A stretch of DNA of 64,000 bases from positions 12,477,001 through 12,541,000 of the forward strand of contig NC_088308.1 in NCBI RefSeq assembly GCF_910592395.1, given 5' to 3'. The position numbers and the translations under genes were made by a program. The notes beneath the pieces were generated by a model. It was not told the DNA's origin and did no database searches. It saw only the letters and a program-made list of their open reading frames with translations. The stretch's first letter is position 1, and every line of letters begins with the position of its first letter. This DNA is from Lineus longissimus (Eukaryota; Nemertea; Pilidiophora; Heteronemertea; Lineidae). Of the stretch, positions 46,396-56,565 are shown one piece after another.

Positions 46396-47203
46396 ATTTA
46401 TTATGGGGAGGGGGGGGGACTAGGGGGAAGACTAGCTGTGAATCACTTGGGCCGAAAGGGTGGATGTCGTCCTGGGTGCCGACAAATGGTACCAAGGTTC
46501 GAGATCGACTGGACAATAAGCACCCTGGGTGCCATTACACTAGAAAAACAGCACCCAGCTTCTTTTTGCTTGGCTTACGGATCTTAGGGACGACGTTTCT
46601 TGCAATCTCGTTTTATCTCGCGCCGTGGTACTTGTCGCATTAGCAGTGCTCGAAATCAAAAGAACAGATAAACAGAAAAAAATGCGTTTAGGCCTATAGG
46701 TCTTTGAAAGCACATTTCGGATATATCCCTCCTATATACCTTTCTGAATAAATCATCCGAAATGTGCTTTCAAAGACCTTTAGGCCTAAACGCGTTTTTT
46801 TCTGTTTATCTGTTCTTTTTATTTCGCGCACTGCTAATGCCACAAGAACCACGGCGTGAGATAAAACGAGATTGCAAGAAACGTCCTCATCCCTAAGATC
46901 CGTAAGCCAGGCAAAAAGAAGCTGGGTGCTATTTGTCTAGTGTAATGGCACCAAGGGTGCTTATTGTCCAGTCGATCCCGAACCTGGGTACCATTTGTCG
47001 GCACCCAGGACGACATCCACCCTTTCAGCATCACTTGGAGTCAAGAAATGCGTTTCACTTCTAATAATTGATAAATCTTGAATAACACAACACAATTACA
47101 TGCAGTTACAATAGATAGGAGAACCAGATCTCTGAGTGTGTGTTTCGTGTGTTTCCAGTATGGAGTCCAAAACCTGGATACCTATACAATGATATGAGAT
47201 TCA
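46396..47203 (+). repeat. Dispersed segment, filled copy (paralogue at 61.4 kb)
   Basis: Outside the palindromic element, 46,400-46,450 and 47,039-47,203 match 61,391-61,438 and 61,439-61,597 closely (AGGGGGAAGACTAGCTGTG; CAGTTACAATAGATAGGAG; TTTCGTGTGTTTCCAGT). The duplication predates the insertion at 46,451. Confidence 0.85.
46451..47029. mobile_element. 579-bp palindromic MULE-like MITE, 9-bp target duplication
   Basis: Two arms of about 260-270 bp starting GCCGAAAGGGTGGATGTC (right arm GCTGAAAGGG...) meet at a short loop near 46,722-46,757. ATCACTTGG flanks both sides (46,442-46,450 and 47,030-47,038). The related segment at 61,391-61,600 reads straight through a single ATCACTTGG at 61,430-61,438, an empty site. 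Arms this long with a 9-bp duplication fit Mutator-like elements. ORFs in the arms are mirror images without domains. Confidence 0.88.
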
Positions 47204-47270
47204 CCCAGAAGTATTAGGGTAGCAGGAAGGGTTGGGCGTTTGTGGTTTCTGAGTCTGAGGGGGTTGGTGT

Positions 47271-47334
47271 CTGTTGACTGTGCTTTAAGAGAGACTAGGC
47301 ATGGCGCCAGTCTCTCTTAAAGCACAGTCAACAG
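47271..47334. repeat. Perfect 26-bp-arm hairpin
   Basis: Left arm 47,271-47,296 and right arm 47,309-47,334 are exact inverted copies (CTGTTGACTGTGCTTTAAGA...). The loop is AGGCATGGCGCC. Loop plus right arm are repeated in direct orientation at 47,655-47,692 (extending to about 47,716). Confidence 0.9.
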
Positions 47335-47869
47335 GCATTTGGTCTCAGTATTTGGGTTTTGATTGCCATGACTGTACCCCTGTAAAAGTCAGAGGAGGAG
47401 AAGTTTGGAATGATGAAAGCATTGAAGAAGAAGAAATGTTATTATATATTGAGGAAAGCAAAATTTATTATGAGACTAGAAGGCAGTGTCCTGACTTGAT
47501 TATTTTGAAAGTGGCAGTCTGAACACATTAAAAGGTGGAACATGGCATTTTATCGACTTTGAAGTGTTCCGCAGTTAAAGGGAGACTATAGGCAGCAGCT
47601 AGGTAGGCAAGATAAAGTCATACAAATTTGCCAATAGGGGTCAGTCATATCTCTAGGCATGGCGCCAGTCTCTCTTAAAGCACAGTCAACAGGCATTTGG
47701 TCTTAGTATTTGGGTACAGAATCAAGGCAGAATCAAGGCAGCTCAGAGAGCAATGATTGAACGATGCTGTGGACAAGTCCAAGGATACTGCATCAGTCAC
47801 GACCAACTTCTCATCAGAAAGCGTCACCACCAGCATATTAAATGTTCAGTTCCAACCTGTACCAGTCCA

Positions 47870-48006
47870 ATGCACGCCTGTCATGGTCAGCAGTGGTCAG
47901 CTTAGCGCGATATGGAACATTCTTCCGAAACTCAAGCGAGGGAAGTCTGCTCATTAGCCTATCTCGCGCACTGCTCCTTCTTGTCAAACATCGTAGTGAA
48001 ATCGTG
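47870..48006. repeat. Duplicated segment A (pairs with 49,444-49,581)
   Basis: The two segments share CTTAGCGCGATATGGAACAT, AACTCAAGCGAGGGAAGTCT and GTCAAACATCGTAGTGAAAT with about 90% identity. In both, the minus strand keeps an open frame reading SSARD-LMSRLPSLEF-KNVPYRAKL. The function is unknown; it may be a fragment of an element ORF. Confidence 0.7.
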
Positions 48007-48384
48007 GTACAGTGGGGCGTCCTCGAGGATTGCAGCTGGTCGGACAGACGTGAGGTGGAATGTGGGCGGCTGCACTTCTTCGTTGATGTGCGATGGCAGA
48101 TAGCACAGTTGTTGCGTTGCATGACAGCTGAAAGTGAATGTGATATCATAGAACTGAGGCGTTTGCAATGAGACTATAGGTGAAGTAGAAGCAAGGAGTG
48201 AAATGGGCCATCTTCCAGTGACTAATATACAGAGTAAGGGCACTGGGTGTTGTTAGATTCAGCATTGAATGTATTCCTCGTACAAGCGTGAATAGTGTGG
48301 ACATACAGTGAGAGGTGAGAGACCCCTATTGACTACTTCTTGTAACTTTATCTTGGATATTATATTAGTATTGAACTTCTAGCC

Positions 48385-48519
48385 ATGGATTATGAAGAAA
48401 TTGAAGTTGTAGGCATGGAATATGAAAAATTATTCAACGTTGAAAGACATTATTCCATGAGGCTTTGCCGTGATCGCAAAGGACGCGACGCGATTGGTTC
48501 ACATGCTAATGAGGTATGA
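48385..48519 (+). CDS. Small ORF or first exon, unrecognised
   Basis: ATG in a good Kozak-like context (AGCCATGG) opens MDYEEIEVVGMEYEKLFNVE and runs 44 codons to TGA. A donor-like GAGGTATGA overlaps the stop, so it could be a first exon ending after HANE. Composition looks protein-like, but no domain or second exon is recognised. Confidence 0.25.
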   Translation: MDYEEIEVVGMEYEKLFNVERHYSMRLCRDRKGRDAIGSHANEV

Positions 48520-48993
48520 TAATGATAATTACCTCTATAATGCTACTTGGATAGCGACTGTGTCGTTGATTGCAACAGTGGTCTATGTCAATGTGTGCCT
48601 GTAATGTCAATGAAGTATGATGAGGTGATGACGATAGTGCAATTGACTAGGTGGCGCATTTTAGAATCAGCAGTGAGCACTGTGTGTAACATGGTGGAGG
48701 CAGCGGAGATAATAACTGTGTCGAAAGTATTGTTATAGGGCCTTCCCTAGGCCCATGGGGTTAAATTTACAATCCACGATTGAAAAGACGTAGTTTGATC
48801 GCATTCAACTATAAATCCATTGAACAGTTGTGTTCCTTGGCTTTAGTCAACCGATGACCTTTTGTTGGGCCATGATCGGGGATTGTAAACTGTAAATGTA
48901 TTATGGACTGGGAGACGGGGGAAACACAAGTGAAATAGACCAAAACAAGTGATTTTGGGGCTTTGGTTTAGACGCATGTCCCACATGCGCCAT

Positions 48994-49033
48994 GCGGGAT
49001 TATGCGGGATTATGCGGGATTATGCGGGATTAT
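48994..49033 (+). repeat. 10-bp tandem repeat, GCGGGATTAT x4
   Basis: Four exact or near-exact units preceded by ACATGCGCCAT. No gene context. Confidence 0.9.
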
Positions 49034-49443
49034 ACGGTTCATGTGAACTTGTTGACATCTACATGATCTAGTGCCGTTATTGGTCATGGTACATGGTAGG
49101 CCTAATCATCATGGCAATATGTTTCAGGAAAAGCTCGGAGTAAAATGAACTGCCGATGAATAATGATGTTGTTCATGTTTACCATGTTTACTATACATAG
49201 CCATAGGGTATGCACTGGCCAGTGCACTTTCTGCACGTCGTCATGGTCATGTACGTGATACCTTGCATATTTTGCTTTTTGAATGCGCATGCTTTTTGGG
49301 CAAAATCACTTGTACCAACACTAATGAATAATGTCTTCTTATCCCTATGACTCCATACACAGTGAGGGCATTGTCCCATTCTCATCAAATGGTAACTTAT
49401 TGTACCGTATTAGGGTGGAAGTTGGGGAGCAGATACCTACCGC

Positions 49444-49581
49444 TGCACGCCTGTCATAATCAGCAGTGATGAGCTTAGCGCGATATGGAACATTCTTCAG
49501 AAACTCAAGCGAGGGAAGTCTGCTCATTAGCATATCTCGCGCACTGCTCCTTATTGTCAAACATCGTAGTGAAATCGTAAT
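49444..49581. repeat. Duplicated segment A, second copy
   Basis: Partner of 47,870-48,006 in the same orientation, 1.57 kb away. The open minus-strand frame is retained here too, and it is followed by the small hairpin GTCTGGC-TTTGC-GCCAGAC (about 49,591-49,609). Confidence 0.7.
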
Positions 49582-50164
49582 GGAAAACGTCTGGCTTTGC
49601 GCCAGACGTTGAGACTAATAAGTGAAGAACTAGTAGGTAAAGAACTTCTACTTGCGCGAGACTGCTCTGATAAAATTATCATTGCAGAGACTACGGTGAC
49701 GTACACATATATTTTTTACAATCAAAAATGCCCTCAAAAGACGACATGGAATGATTATTTTATTGATATTTCCTACTATATACCTTCCAATTATCACTTT
49801 ATACAAATAAATCGGCGTTAGGTCGCATGCTTTTCTTTCCTGGTGACACTATAAAGCAAAATAGTTGCAACCCCGTAAATGCGCTATAAGTCCAATAATA
49901 AGTGACGGTGACCCGTTATAAATGTTTCGCCAGCTTCGCTTTTTAGCCGCTACGCGGCGCGTTGGGCCCTTGCGTCAAGCACAGCTGTTTCAGCTAGAAT
50001 TGAAATACAAGTTTTACCAGAATACGCTCTACAGGGAGGTGCAACACCAAAGTGTTAATTGCTATCCCAATAAACAGCCCAGTTCCTCACCCCAGACAGC
50101 TTTCAGAACGTGCGAAGACTACATAATAGGCCTGAATTCACCCATGTATGCCCTCAGTTTTGCT

Positions 50165-50960
50165 GTAGTAATTAGGATTATTTTATTTATTTATTTATTT
50201 ATCAAACCTCCATATACATGAAGAACACATAGTACATAAAATTACGGTAATAAATAGGATGCCTGAACACATACATAAAATCACAGTATCATATACACAG
50301 TTAATGCCTGAGCATTAATTTGGCCAAGCGATGGGAGGGGGATCCCTGACCCCGTAGCCCTCGTCCCGCAGGAGACAGCGCAGACTGTCAACGGCGCCAT
50401 CCTCCGCGCGGCGAGGGGCCAAAGAGTGAGGGACAGCCTCTCCCATCATCAGCTTGAATGGGTTAAAACCACATGAAAGAGTTTTTGATAAAAGTGTGCC
50501 CTTTACGGAATCCATACCTTCCGATAAAAACTTAGCAAATAAAATTACACCAAATCCCTTGCGGGGGAGTCAGTTTTAAAAATGTTTCTATATAATTTGG
50601 CACAATTTCAATCAACTAATGGTTTAACTTTTGAAACATCCAGAGCTTCTAAAAGTCTAGTGTGGTGTGATCTTTTGGAGACACCACAAAAGCCCTTAAC
50701 AAGGGTACCCTGAGCACTCTCTAACTTAGTCACTGAATATTTGTCCAGGGTACTGCATTCGAGAGCAAAAGTTAAGGTAGGTTGGCACACAGATCTCCAA
50801 AGAAAGGTCTTAGTTTCAATTGATAGGCCTGGATAACACAAGCCACTCGAAGAAAGGCCAAATGCTGCTCGTCTACATGCTAAAATTCTACTATTCACGT
50901 GATCAAAGCCAGTAAGGTTCGAATTAAAAAGCGTGCCAAGTAAGGTCATGCTGTCTACAT
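50165..50960 (-). mobile_element. Non-LTR retrotransposon 3' end, minus strand
   Basis: Minus-strand frames 50,949-50,608 and 50,515-50,315 hold the C-terminal part of an ORF2 protein (HVNSRILACRRAAFGL, VCQPTLTFALECSTL, AQGTLVKGFCGVSKR). A frameshift near 50,520-50,610 separates the two pieces. The 3' end carries a (TAAA)n tail, plus-strand TTTATTTATTTATTT near 50,185-50,200. 5'-truncated; no endonuclease or YADD catalytic block remains. Confidence 0.8.
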
Positions 50961-51640
50961 TTATTATATGTATTGATTAGAATCAACTTGGCGTGAACCA
51001 AGTTTTGTGTATTATATTTCGGCTGCCATCTTGAATAGTAGGCCTGGGCCAGCATTACAAAGTTAGCTAAAGGATGACTTTGCTGGCATTTTTCTGTGCA
51101 AACGTTGATGATTGTTTACACTCCTTTTAAGTTTCAGCAGATGCACTAAATATTCAGAAAATGACAATTATATCCATGACTTCTGACTAAGCTATGTATT
51201 TTTATAATAAAATGGGGTTTTCCTTGAAAAAAAGTAAATTCACTGGTCCTTTTTTTACTGATTCCTCATGACACTTTTTTCATGTGCTTTTGAAAGATAT
51301 ATTATTCCCTCATAAGAGATGGTACCTATAAAGTGTTATAAATCTGATGCAATTCTTTAGCCATGCCAAAAAAGGTTAAACCTGATAGTGATATATGTGT
51401 GGGGGTTAAAATGATGATTATGGCTGTACCTTGTGTTCAAAATCACAACTGAACCTGCCTTCTTTATACTACACTGAAGACCAGATCCATATGGAAGTTA
51501 TGATGCAGACTGTACTGGAATGCCAGATTAGTAATAGTATAGAAGTTATGATGCAAACTGAAGACATAGTCACACATGCAAATAGTCACCTTATGATGCA
51601 AATAGTCCTGTTGAACCGATGCGAAAAGTAGTATAGGACA
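50961..51640. other. AT-rich intergenic DNA
   Basis: No gene is recognised. 51,490-51,600 contains repeated GAAGTTATGATGCA and ATGATGCAAATAGTC words, a short degenerate repeat leading into the minisatellite. Confidence 0.4.
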
Positions 51641-51649
51641 TGTCATAAC

Positions 51650-52370
51650 CAACATATAGGCGAGGGATGTGACCGTCACACACCCAGCTTGGTGTCCCTG
51701 AACCAAGATGAGACTAAAGGACACCTCATAACCAATATCATTGGCAAGAGATGTGACTGTCTTTACCCGGCTTGGTGTCCCTGAACCACGATGGGACTAA
51801 AGGGCACCTCATAACCAATATCATGGGCAAGGGAAGCGACTGTCTTACCTGGCTTGGTGTCCCTGAACCATGATGGGACTATAGAACACCTCATAACCAA
51901 TATCATGGGCAAGGGAAGCGACTGTCTTACCCGGCTTGGTGTCCCTGAACCACGATGGGACTATAGGACACCTCATAACCAATATCATGGGCAAATGATG
52001 TGACTGTCTTACCCGACTTGGTGTCCCTGAACCACGATGGGACTAAAGGACACCTCATAACCAATATCATGGGTAAGAGATGTCCCTGAACCAAGATGGG
52101 ACTATAGGACACCTCATAACCAATATCTCATGCGCAAGAGATGTGACTGTCTTACCCGGCTTGGTGTCCCTGAACCACGATGGGACTATAGGACACCTCA
52201 TAACGGATATCATGGGCAAGGGATGTGACTGTCTCATCCAGCTTGGTTATAGTGTCCCTGAACCAAGATGGGACTAGTATAGGACATGTCATACATGTAA
52301 CATCATCAGTGATCATGGGCAAGGGATGTGACCGTCTCATCTGGCTTGGTGTTCCTTATGTAAGCAGTTC
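51650..52370 (+). repeat. Minisatellite, ~82-bp units
   Basis: About 8.5 units of GGCTTGGTGTCCCTGAACCA, GATGGGACTATAGGACACCT, CATAACCAATATCATGGGCA and AGGGATGTGACTGTCTTACC. One unit near 52,083 is truncated. Minus-strand ORFs follow the period and are not genes. Confidence 0.93.
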
Positions 52371-52669
52371 TGTTTAAGCAAGATGGGACAAGTGGTTCCA
52401 GATCCCTCACCAGGTCTCCTTCACAACCAGGTTAGTTGTGTTGAGTGCCAATGCTTGACAAGAAGATAGTATTCCATGTTAGCGACGTGGCAGTTCACAA
52501 AAATGAAAAAGTAAAGATATCAATTGAGTGCTGATATTCACAACTTTTAATAACCCTTAAAGTATATACAATCTTAGTTCACAAGTCCATCAATGCTCTA
52601 AAACATGTGAAGGTTCAACTTTGATTTACAGTGGATGCCAAGGATAGATAGAAGCAAGGCACCATAAGA

Positions 52670-53275
52670 CTGACACAGACTGAACTAAATCAGGCTATTA
52701 AAGAAATGTAGCAAAGTGCCAAATTTGGAGCAAAAATACAGGTGTACTGTCCGCCCCATGGAAGAAAGGACCTGTACTTTTGACCCTTTATTGACAACTT
52801 GCTAGTATCGGAAACAGCCTTCAGTGCCTTGCAAAAAAAAAGGTTCTGTGCATTCGCTTCACTAGAACTACAGTCCAAGTCACAAATGTCACCCCTCTCG
52901 CGTCGCGTCAGGGACGCAGGACATTCAGGCGAGTTTTGCGCCGAATGACGCGCGATCTACGCACTTTGTAGCGTGTCATTTGCGCAACAGTGACACGATT
53001 TTAGCGATGACATTTGTGACTTGGACTGTATCAATGGCATATTGTTTTCGAACTTTGGAACTCTTGACAACTCAATCTTTGTAATTAAGAGGGACACAGA
53101 CAGAACTATGCAGATTATTACTGAAATGGAGCCAAGTGCCATATTTGGAGAAAAAAAACCCAGGTGTACTGTCCACCCCATGGAAGACATAACCTGTAAT
53201 TAACCCTTTCTTGATAACGTAGTATCGTAAACAACCTGGCTTCAGTGACTTGAAAAAAAACATTCTGTACAATAC
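52670..53275. repeat. Two diverged copies of a ~190-bp segment
   Basis: About 52,670-52,855 and 53,085-53,275 share GGTGTACTGTCC, CCCCATGGAAGA, ACCTGTA, TAGTATCG and CTTCAGTG in order. The mariner-type MITE at 52,872-53,028 lies between them. Confidence 0.65.
52872..53028. mobile_element. Mariner-type MITE, 157 bp
   Basis: Perfect inverted ends starting CAGTCCAAGTCACAAATGTC (20 bases shown; the match extends one more) are flanked by TA on each side (52,870 is the A of the left TA; the right TA is 53,029-53,030). The interior is CpG-rich (GCGTCGCGTC, GACGCGCG). Non-autonomous. Confidence 0.85.
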
Positions 53276-53993
53276 TATACTACCGGTCGGTCATGCCGGT
53301 ACATTTTTACAGTGAATAATCACAGATTAATACGAGACACAAATAATTATCAGGTAGAACCTGTATGGTATTTTCCATCACCTGAAATGAACATTATCAT
53401 ATGCTAGGATCAGACCAAAAAATGCAAAATGACATGCACGTGTGCATGTACATGTGAGCTCACACATGTGAGCTGAAATAAAGTACAGAAAAGAACCCTC
53501 CATGTCATCCACTTGACAGCTGAAGGTCACCTTACTCTTGATTTACATGTAGAACTAGAAACCATGACATAAGCTCACCATGTGATCTGAGCTAATAAAG
53601 TATAGAAAAGAACCCTCCAAACAACTATCCAAAGAAACCAACATGTAGAAAACAATCACTGACTGAACAAATGCTTGAAACAGCTCTGACACATCCTTTC
53701 ATTATTTTGAGCAGGACATTTTTTCAACCGACCAGGACATTCTTTACCACTTTCTCAGACCTTCTTGCACGTTCGTTCACTCTTCTTCATATTGTCTGGA
53801 TTGGCAATAATACGCAGAGCATGATTGGAATACAACAATTTCATCTGAAGTTCTGAATCCCTCACACAGGCATAGGTTCTCTTGTCAAGATTGACAGGCT
53901 TGTGGATGCTTTCAGCACCCTGCTCACCCATCAAAACTACTGTTTTCCACTTGAACCCGAAGTCAGGAATGTGATATGTAAGCAAGTGAAATT

Positions 53994-54674
53994 TCACCGT
54001 GATGGAACATGATGGAAAGTTGACTGGAAACCAGGACCCATAACTCCAGCATTCAATAGATAGAGTTCTAATTTCCTCTTCAGTGAGGAAGCGAAAAATG
54101 GAAATAGCCGATAAATTCTGGCCATACGATTGAACAATTCCAAATACCTGTCATGAATCTCAGGGAAACCATGCCTCAAAAGGACACCGACCAAGCCGTG
54201 AGGTCTTTCAATGATTTTTCGGCAATGGTTACCAATGAACGCGTTGCTATGGTACGCTTGTTTGTAAACAAGTAACTCTTTTTCAAGCATATTGTTTAGT
54301 TGAAGTTCCAGGGGACCTTGATGCTTCTTCACATCTACAAAAACCGCATCTAACCTAGAATGCAGACTTGCATGGTTTTTCTCCACCCTTTGTAGCTCTG
54401 CCTTGGATATCTTTAGTGACTCCTTGTGTACATCAACTAATTTGTCCTTTGTACGCACACCTTGACACAGGTAACACTTGTACTCATCATCATCAACATT
54501 TGAATCCGCATCTTTTGCTTTCAGACCGGCACATTTTGAATGAACATGCCGATGACAGAAGTCACACTGAACCCAGAAACCTTCAGGCTCATCTTCACCT
54601 GACAGTGGAACTACACAAATAGGACTAGCACAGTTGGCGCGATACACACTATTTTTTCTCTTGTTCTTTGCCAA
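53994..54674 (-). pseudogene. PHD finger and FIGNH-containing segment
   Basis: This 226-codon open frame carries a Cys4-His-Cys3-like PHD finger: ANCASPICVV, then FWVQCDFCHRHVHSKCAGL, then YKCYLCQ. PHD fingers read histone H3 tails. A helical linker and QAYHSNAFIGNHCRKIIE follow, then FPEIHDRYLELFNRMARIY. The true frame joins upstream to KSSFVKELAKNKRKNS, so the ATG at 54,674 is probably internal. Downstream, the frame is lost before FPSCSITVKFHLL, which resumes in the 53,755-53,997 ORF leading to MGEQGAESIH. Confidence 0.6.
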
Positions 54675-54889
54675 CTCCTTGACAAAACTGCTCTTGTCCG
54701 AAAAATCTGACTGGGCACAAGCAAGCTCATCATCAATGTCAACAACACTGTCCGTAAGACCTTTCCACTCTTCATAGAGTTGTGAACCTCTGCATTATCA
54801 TGATCAGGCATCTTCATACGGTCAATATTTATGCACTCCGTCTCAAGCATTTCATATGCAGTTTTAACCAAGCCCAGATATATGTGGAG

Positions 54890-54900
54890 GGGGGGGGGGG
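54890..54900. other. Homopolymer run at a frame break
   Basis: A G-run of about ten (C on the coding strand) interrupts the frame between PLDQVV and LHIYLGLVKTAYEMLE. Changing the run length by one base would restore continuity, so either slippage mutation or an assembly error is likely here. Confidence 0.6.
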
Positions 54901-55300
54901 TGGAACAACCTGATCTAACGGAACCGGAAAAAGCATATCCCTGACAACACTATTATTATATTTCCCATTAGATCTTTTACTCTCTGGGTTCCTCGTGTCA
55001 TTCAAAAAACCAGCCAAATCGGCTTTATACATGTCAGAAGACCTAGCAGTGAATTTCCCTTCCTCATTGGGTACTCAATCCTTCGAAACATCATCATATA
55101 TACAAGGAGTGTGAGGTTTGCCCCTACTGTCTTGCCCTGCATATTCCGTATATCATTATTATTCCAATATAGGACTGTATATCGCTCAAAAATTTGCGTT
55201 TGTACCAATGAAGGTGTTTTCAATCCACTAAACACAGAGTTTATGGAGGGCGCCATTTTCTCACTTTTTTCGCGATCTCTCCTCCAAAACCGGAGAGTCG

Positions 55301-55312
55301 TGACGTCACGTG
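55301..55312. promoter_or_regulatory. CRE overlapping an E-box between divergent ATGs
   Basis: TGACGTCA (55,301-55,308) overlaps CACGTG (55,307-55,312). A plus-strand ATGGCGGC start lies about 85 bp to the right (55,394) and a minus-strand ATGGCGCCC start about 45 bp to the left (55,256). The arrangement looks like a small bidirectional promoter. Confidence 0.35.
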
Positions 55313-55393
55313 TGCAATTCACCGCATATCAGTATTGTCACAATAGCAGTCAGCCGATTGATATTTTGAGATCGTGTTGTTGTATTGTTATCA

Positions 55394-55665
55394 TGGCGGC
55401 TTCGGATGATGAAAGCTACATTCACAGCAGTGACACTTCGATGAGCAGCGGGAGTTATGAAGATTTGGATGTAGGGGGAAATGTTGGTGTACAGGGCTAC
55501 CAGTTTGAGCCGGAATATGAAGAGGGGGAGCTTGCCGCTATGGCTCAAGCTATTGAAGATGCAGCTGGACCCGATGTTGATGGCCAAAATGAGGACCATG
55601 CACCGAGGCATTTTGCATTCAAGCAATCCATATATTACGCGAATGTCCAAATAAAACGAAATTAG
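55394..55665 (+). CDS. Acidic N-terminal exon, P2X7-intracellular-domain-like family
   Basis: ATG in the context ATCATGGCGGC opens MAASDDESYIHSSDTSMSSG and continues acidic to a TAG at 55,663-55,665. The block GVQGYQFEPEYEEGEL resembles the N-terminus of the many invertebrate proteins that carry the P2X7-type C-terminal zinc domain, where an acidic, serine-rich start is followed by YQFEP. That zinc domain is not present before the stop, so this is a truncated copy or a first exon. It lies inside the minus-strand pseudogene, within the replaced segment. Confidence 0.4.
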
Positions 55666-56565
55666 AATGATTTAATTGCGTGAAATCTAAAGGCATGCGA
55701 GAGAGATGTGAATCGCGAAGAAACGGATACTGACATGGATTCACACACTGCGCACGCGCGAAAAGCGGTGAAAAGCCCATAATATGCACGATCGGTGCTT
55801 CGGAATTTCAGCCAATCACTGCCATTGCACACACCGGGTCATCACCGAGGGAAATTTGACTCAAAATGGCGTCGTTCATGTCAGTAAAATAGGCACTATT
55901 AATATCAATTTTTCTCCCTGAACTATAATATTTCTTCCACTTTCAAAAGGTTTGTGGTAAAGAGGAATACTCATTTAATATATTTCCATTGGTTTCGTTC
56001 AAAAAGGCTGCCAACGATTTATTCCAGGAGCTTTCCTTTAACCAACTGCATAACAAGTTTTGAACTAGATCCCCCCTTGTCACCGCCCAATTTCAAGAAG
56101 ACCTGGTCCTTAAATTCCACAGGAAACGGTACCATCCCCAATGCACCTGTTGATGCGATATTTCGCCGACACAAATCTTCAACCGATGCCCGAAGATCTT
56201 TGACCCGACAGAATGCCACTGGTGTGGTTTCAGTTGTGCCACCATTTTTATGCAACATGGCAATACCAACTTCAATGAGAGAGTCGACAGGAATTCGTTC
56301 TTTGATTTCATCTCTCATGAGGGGTTCACTTTCAAAAATATTCACCCCCTTGTTTGCTAGAAATGTCCTCAAGTCACGGAACCTACTCATAGGGAGTTTT
56401 AACAACACTTTCAAATCAACACAATCACCAGGTGACAAGGTGGCAACATTGCAAATTGATGCTGCCTTACAAGCTTCCATAGTTATGGCTGGGTTGGCCT
56501 TAACAAATTGCGTAAGAGTCGCCACAAGATCTTCATCGGACAGAGTTTTTGTACAAGACACCAAC

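Noticed and set aside
46207-46643. Overlapping ORFs of 126 and 144 codons rich in F, Y, L and P
   Set aside because: They translate the TTTCCTGTACC-type tandem words of the right TIR and the palindrome arm. Mirror-image ORFs appear on the other arm.
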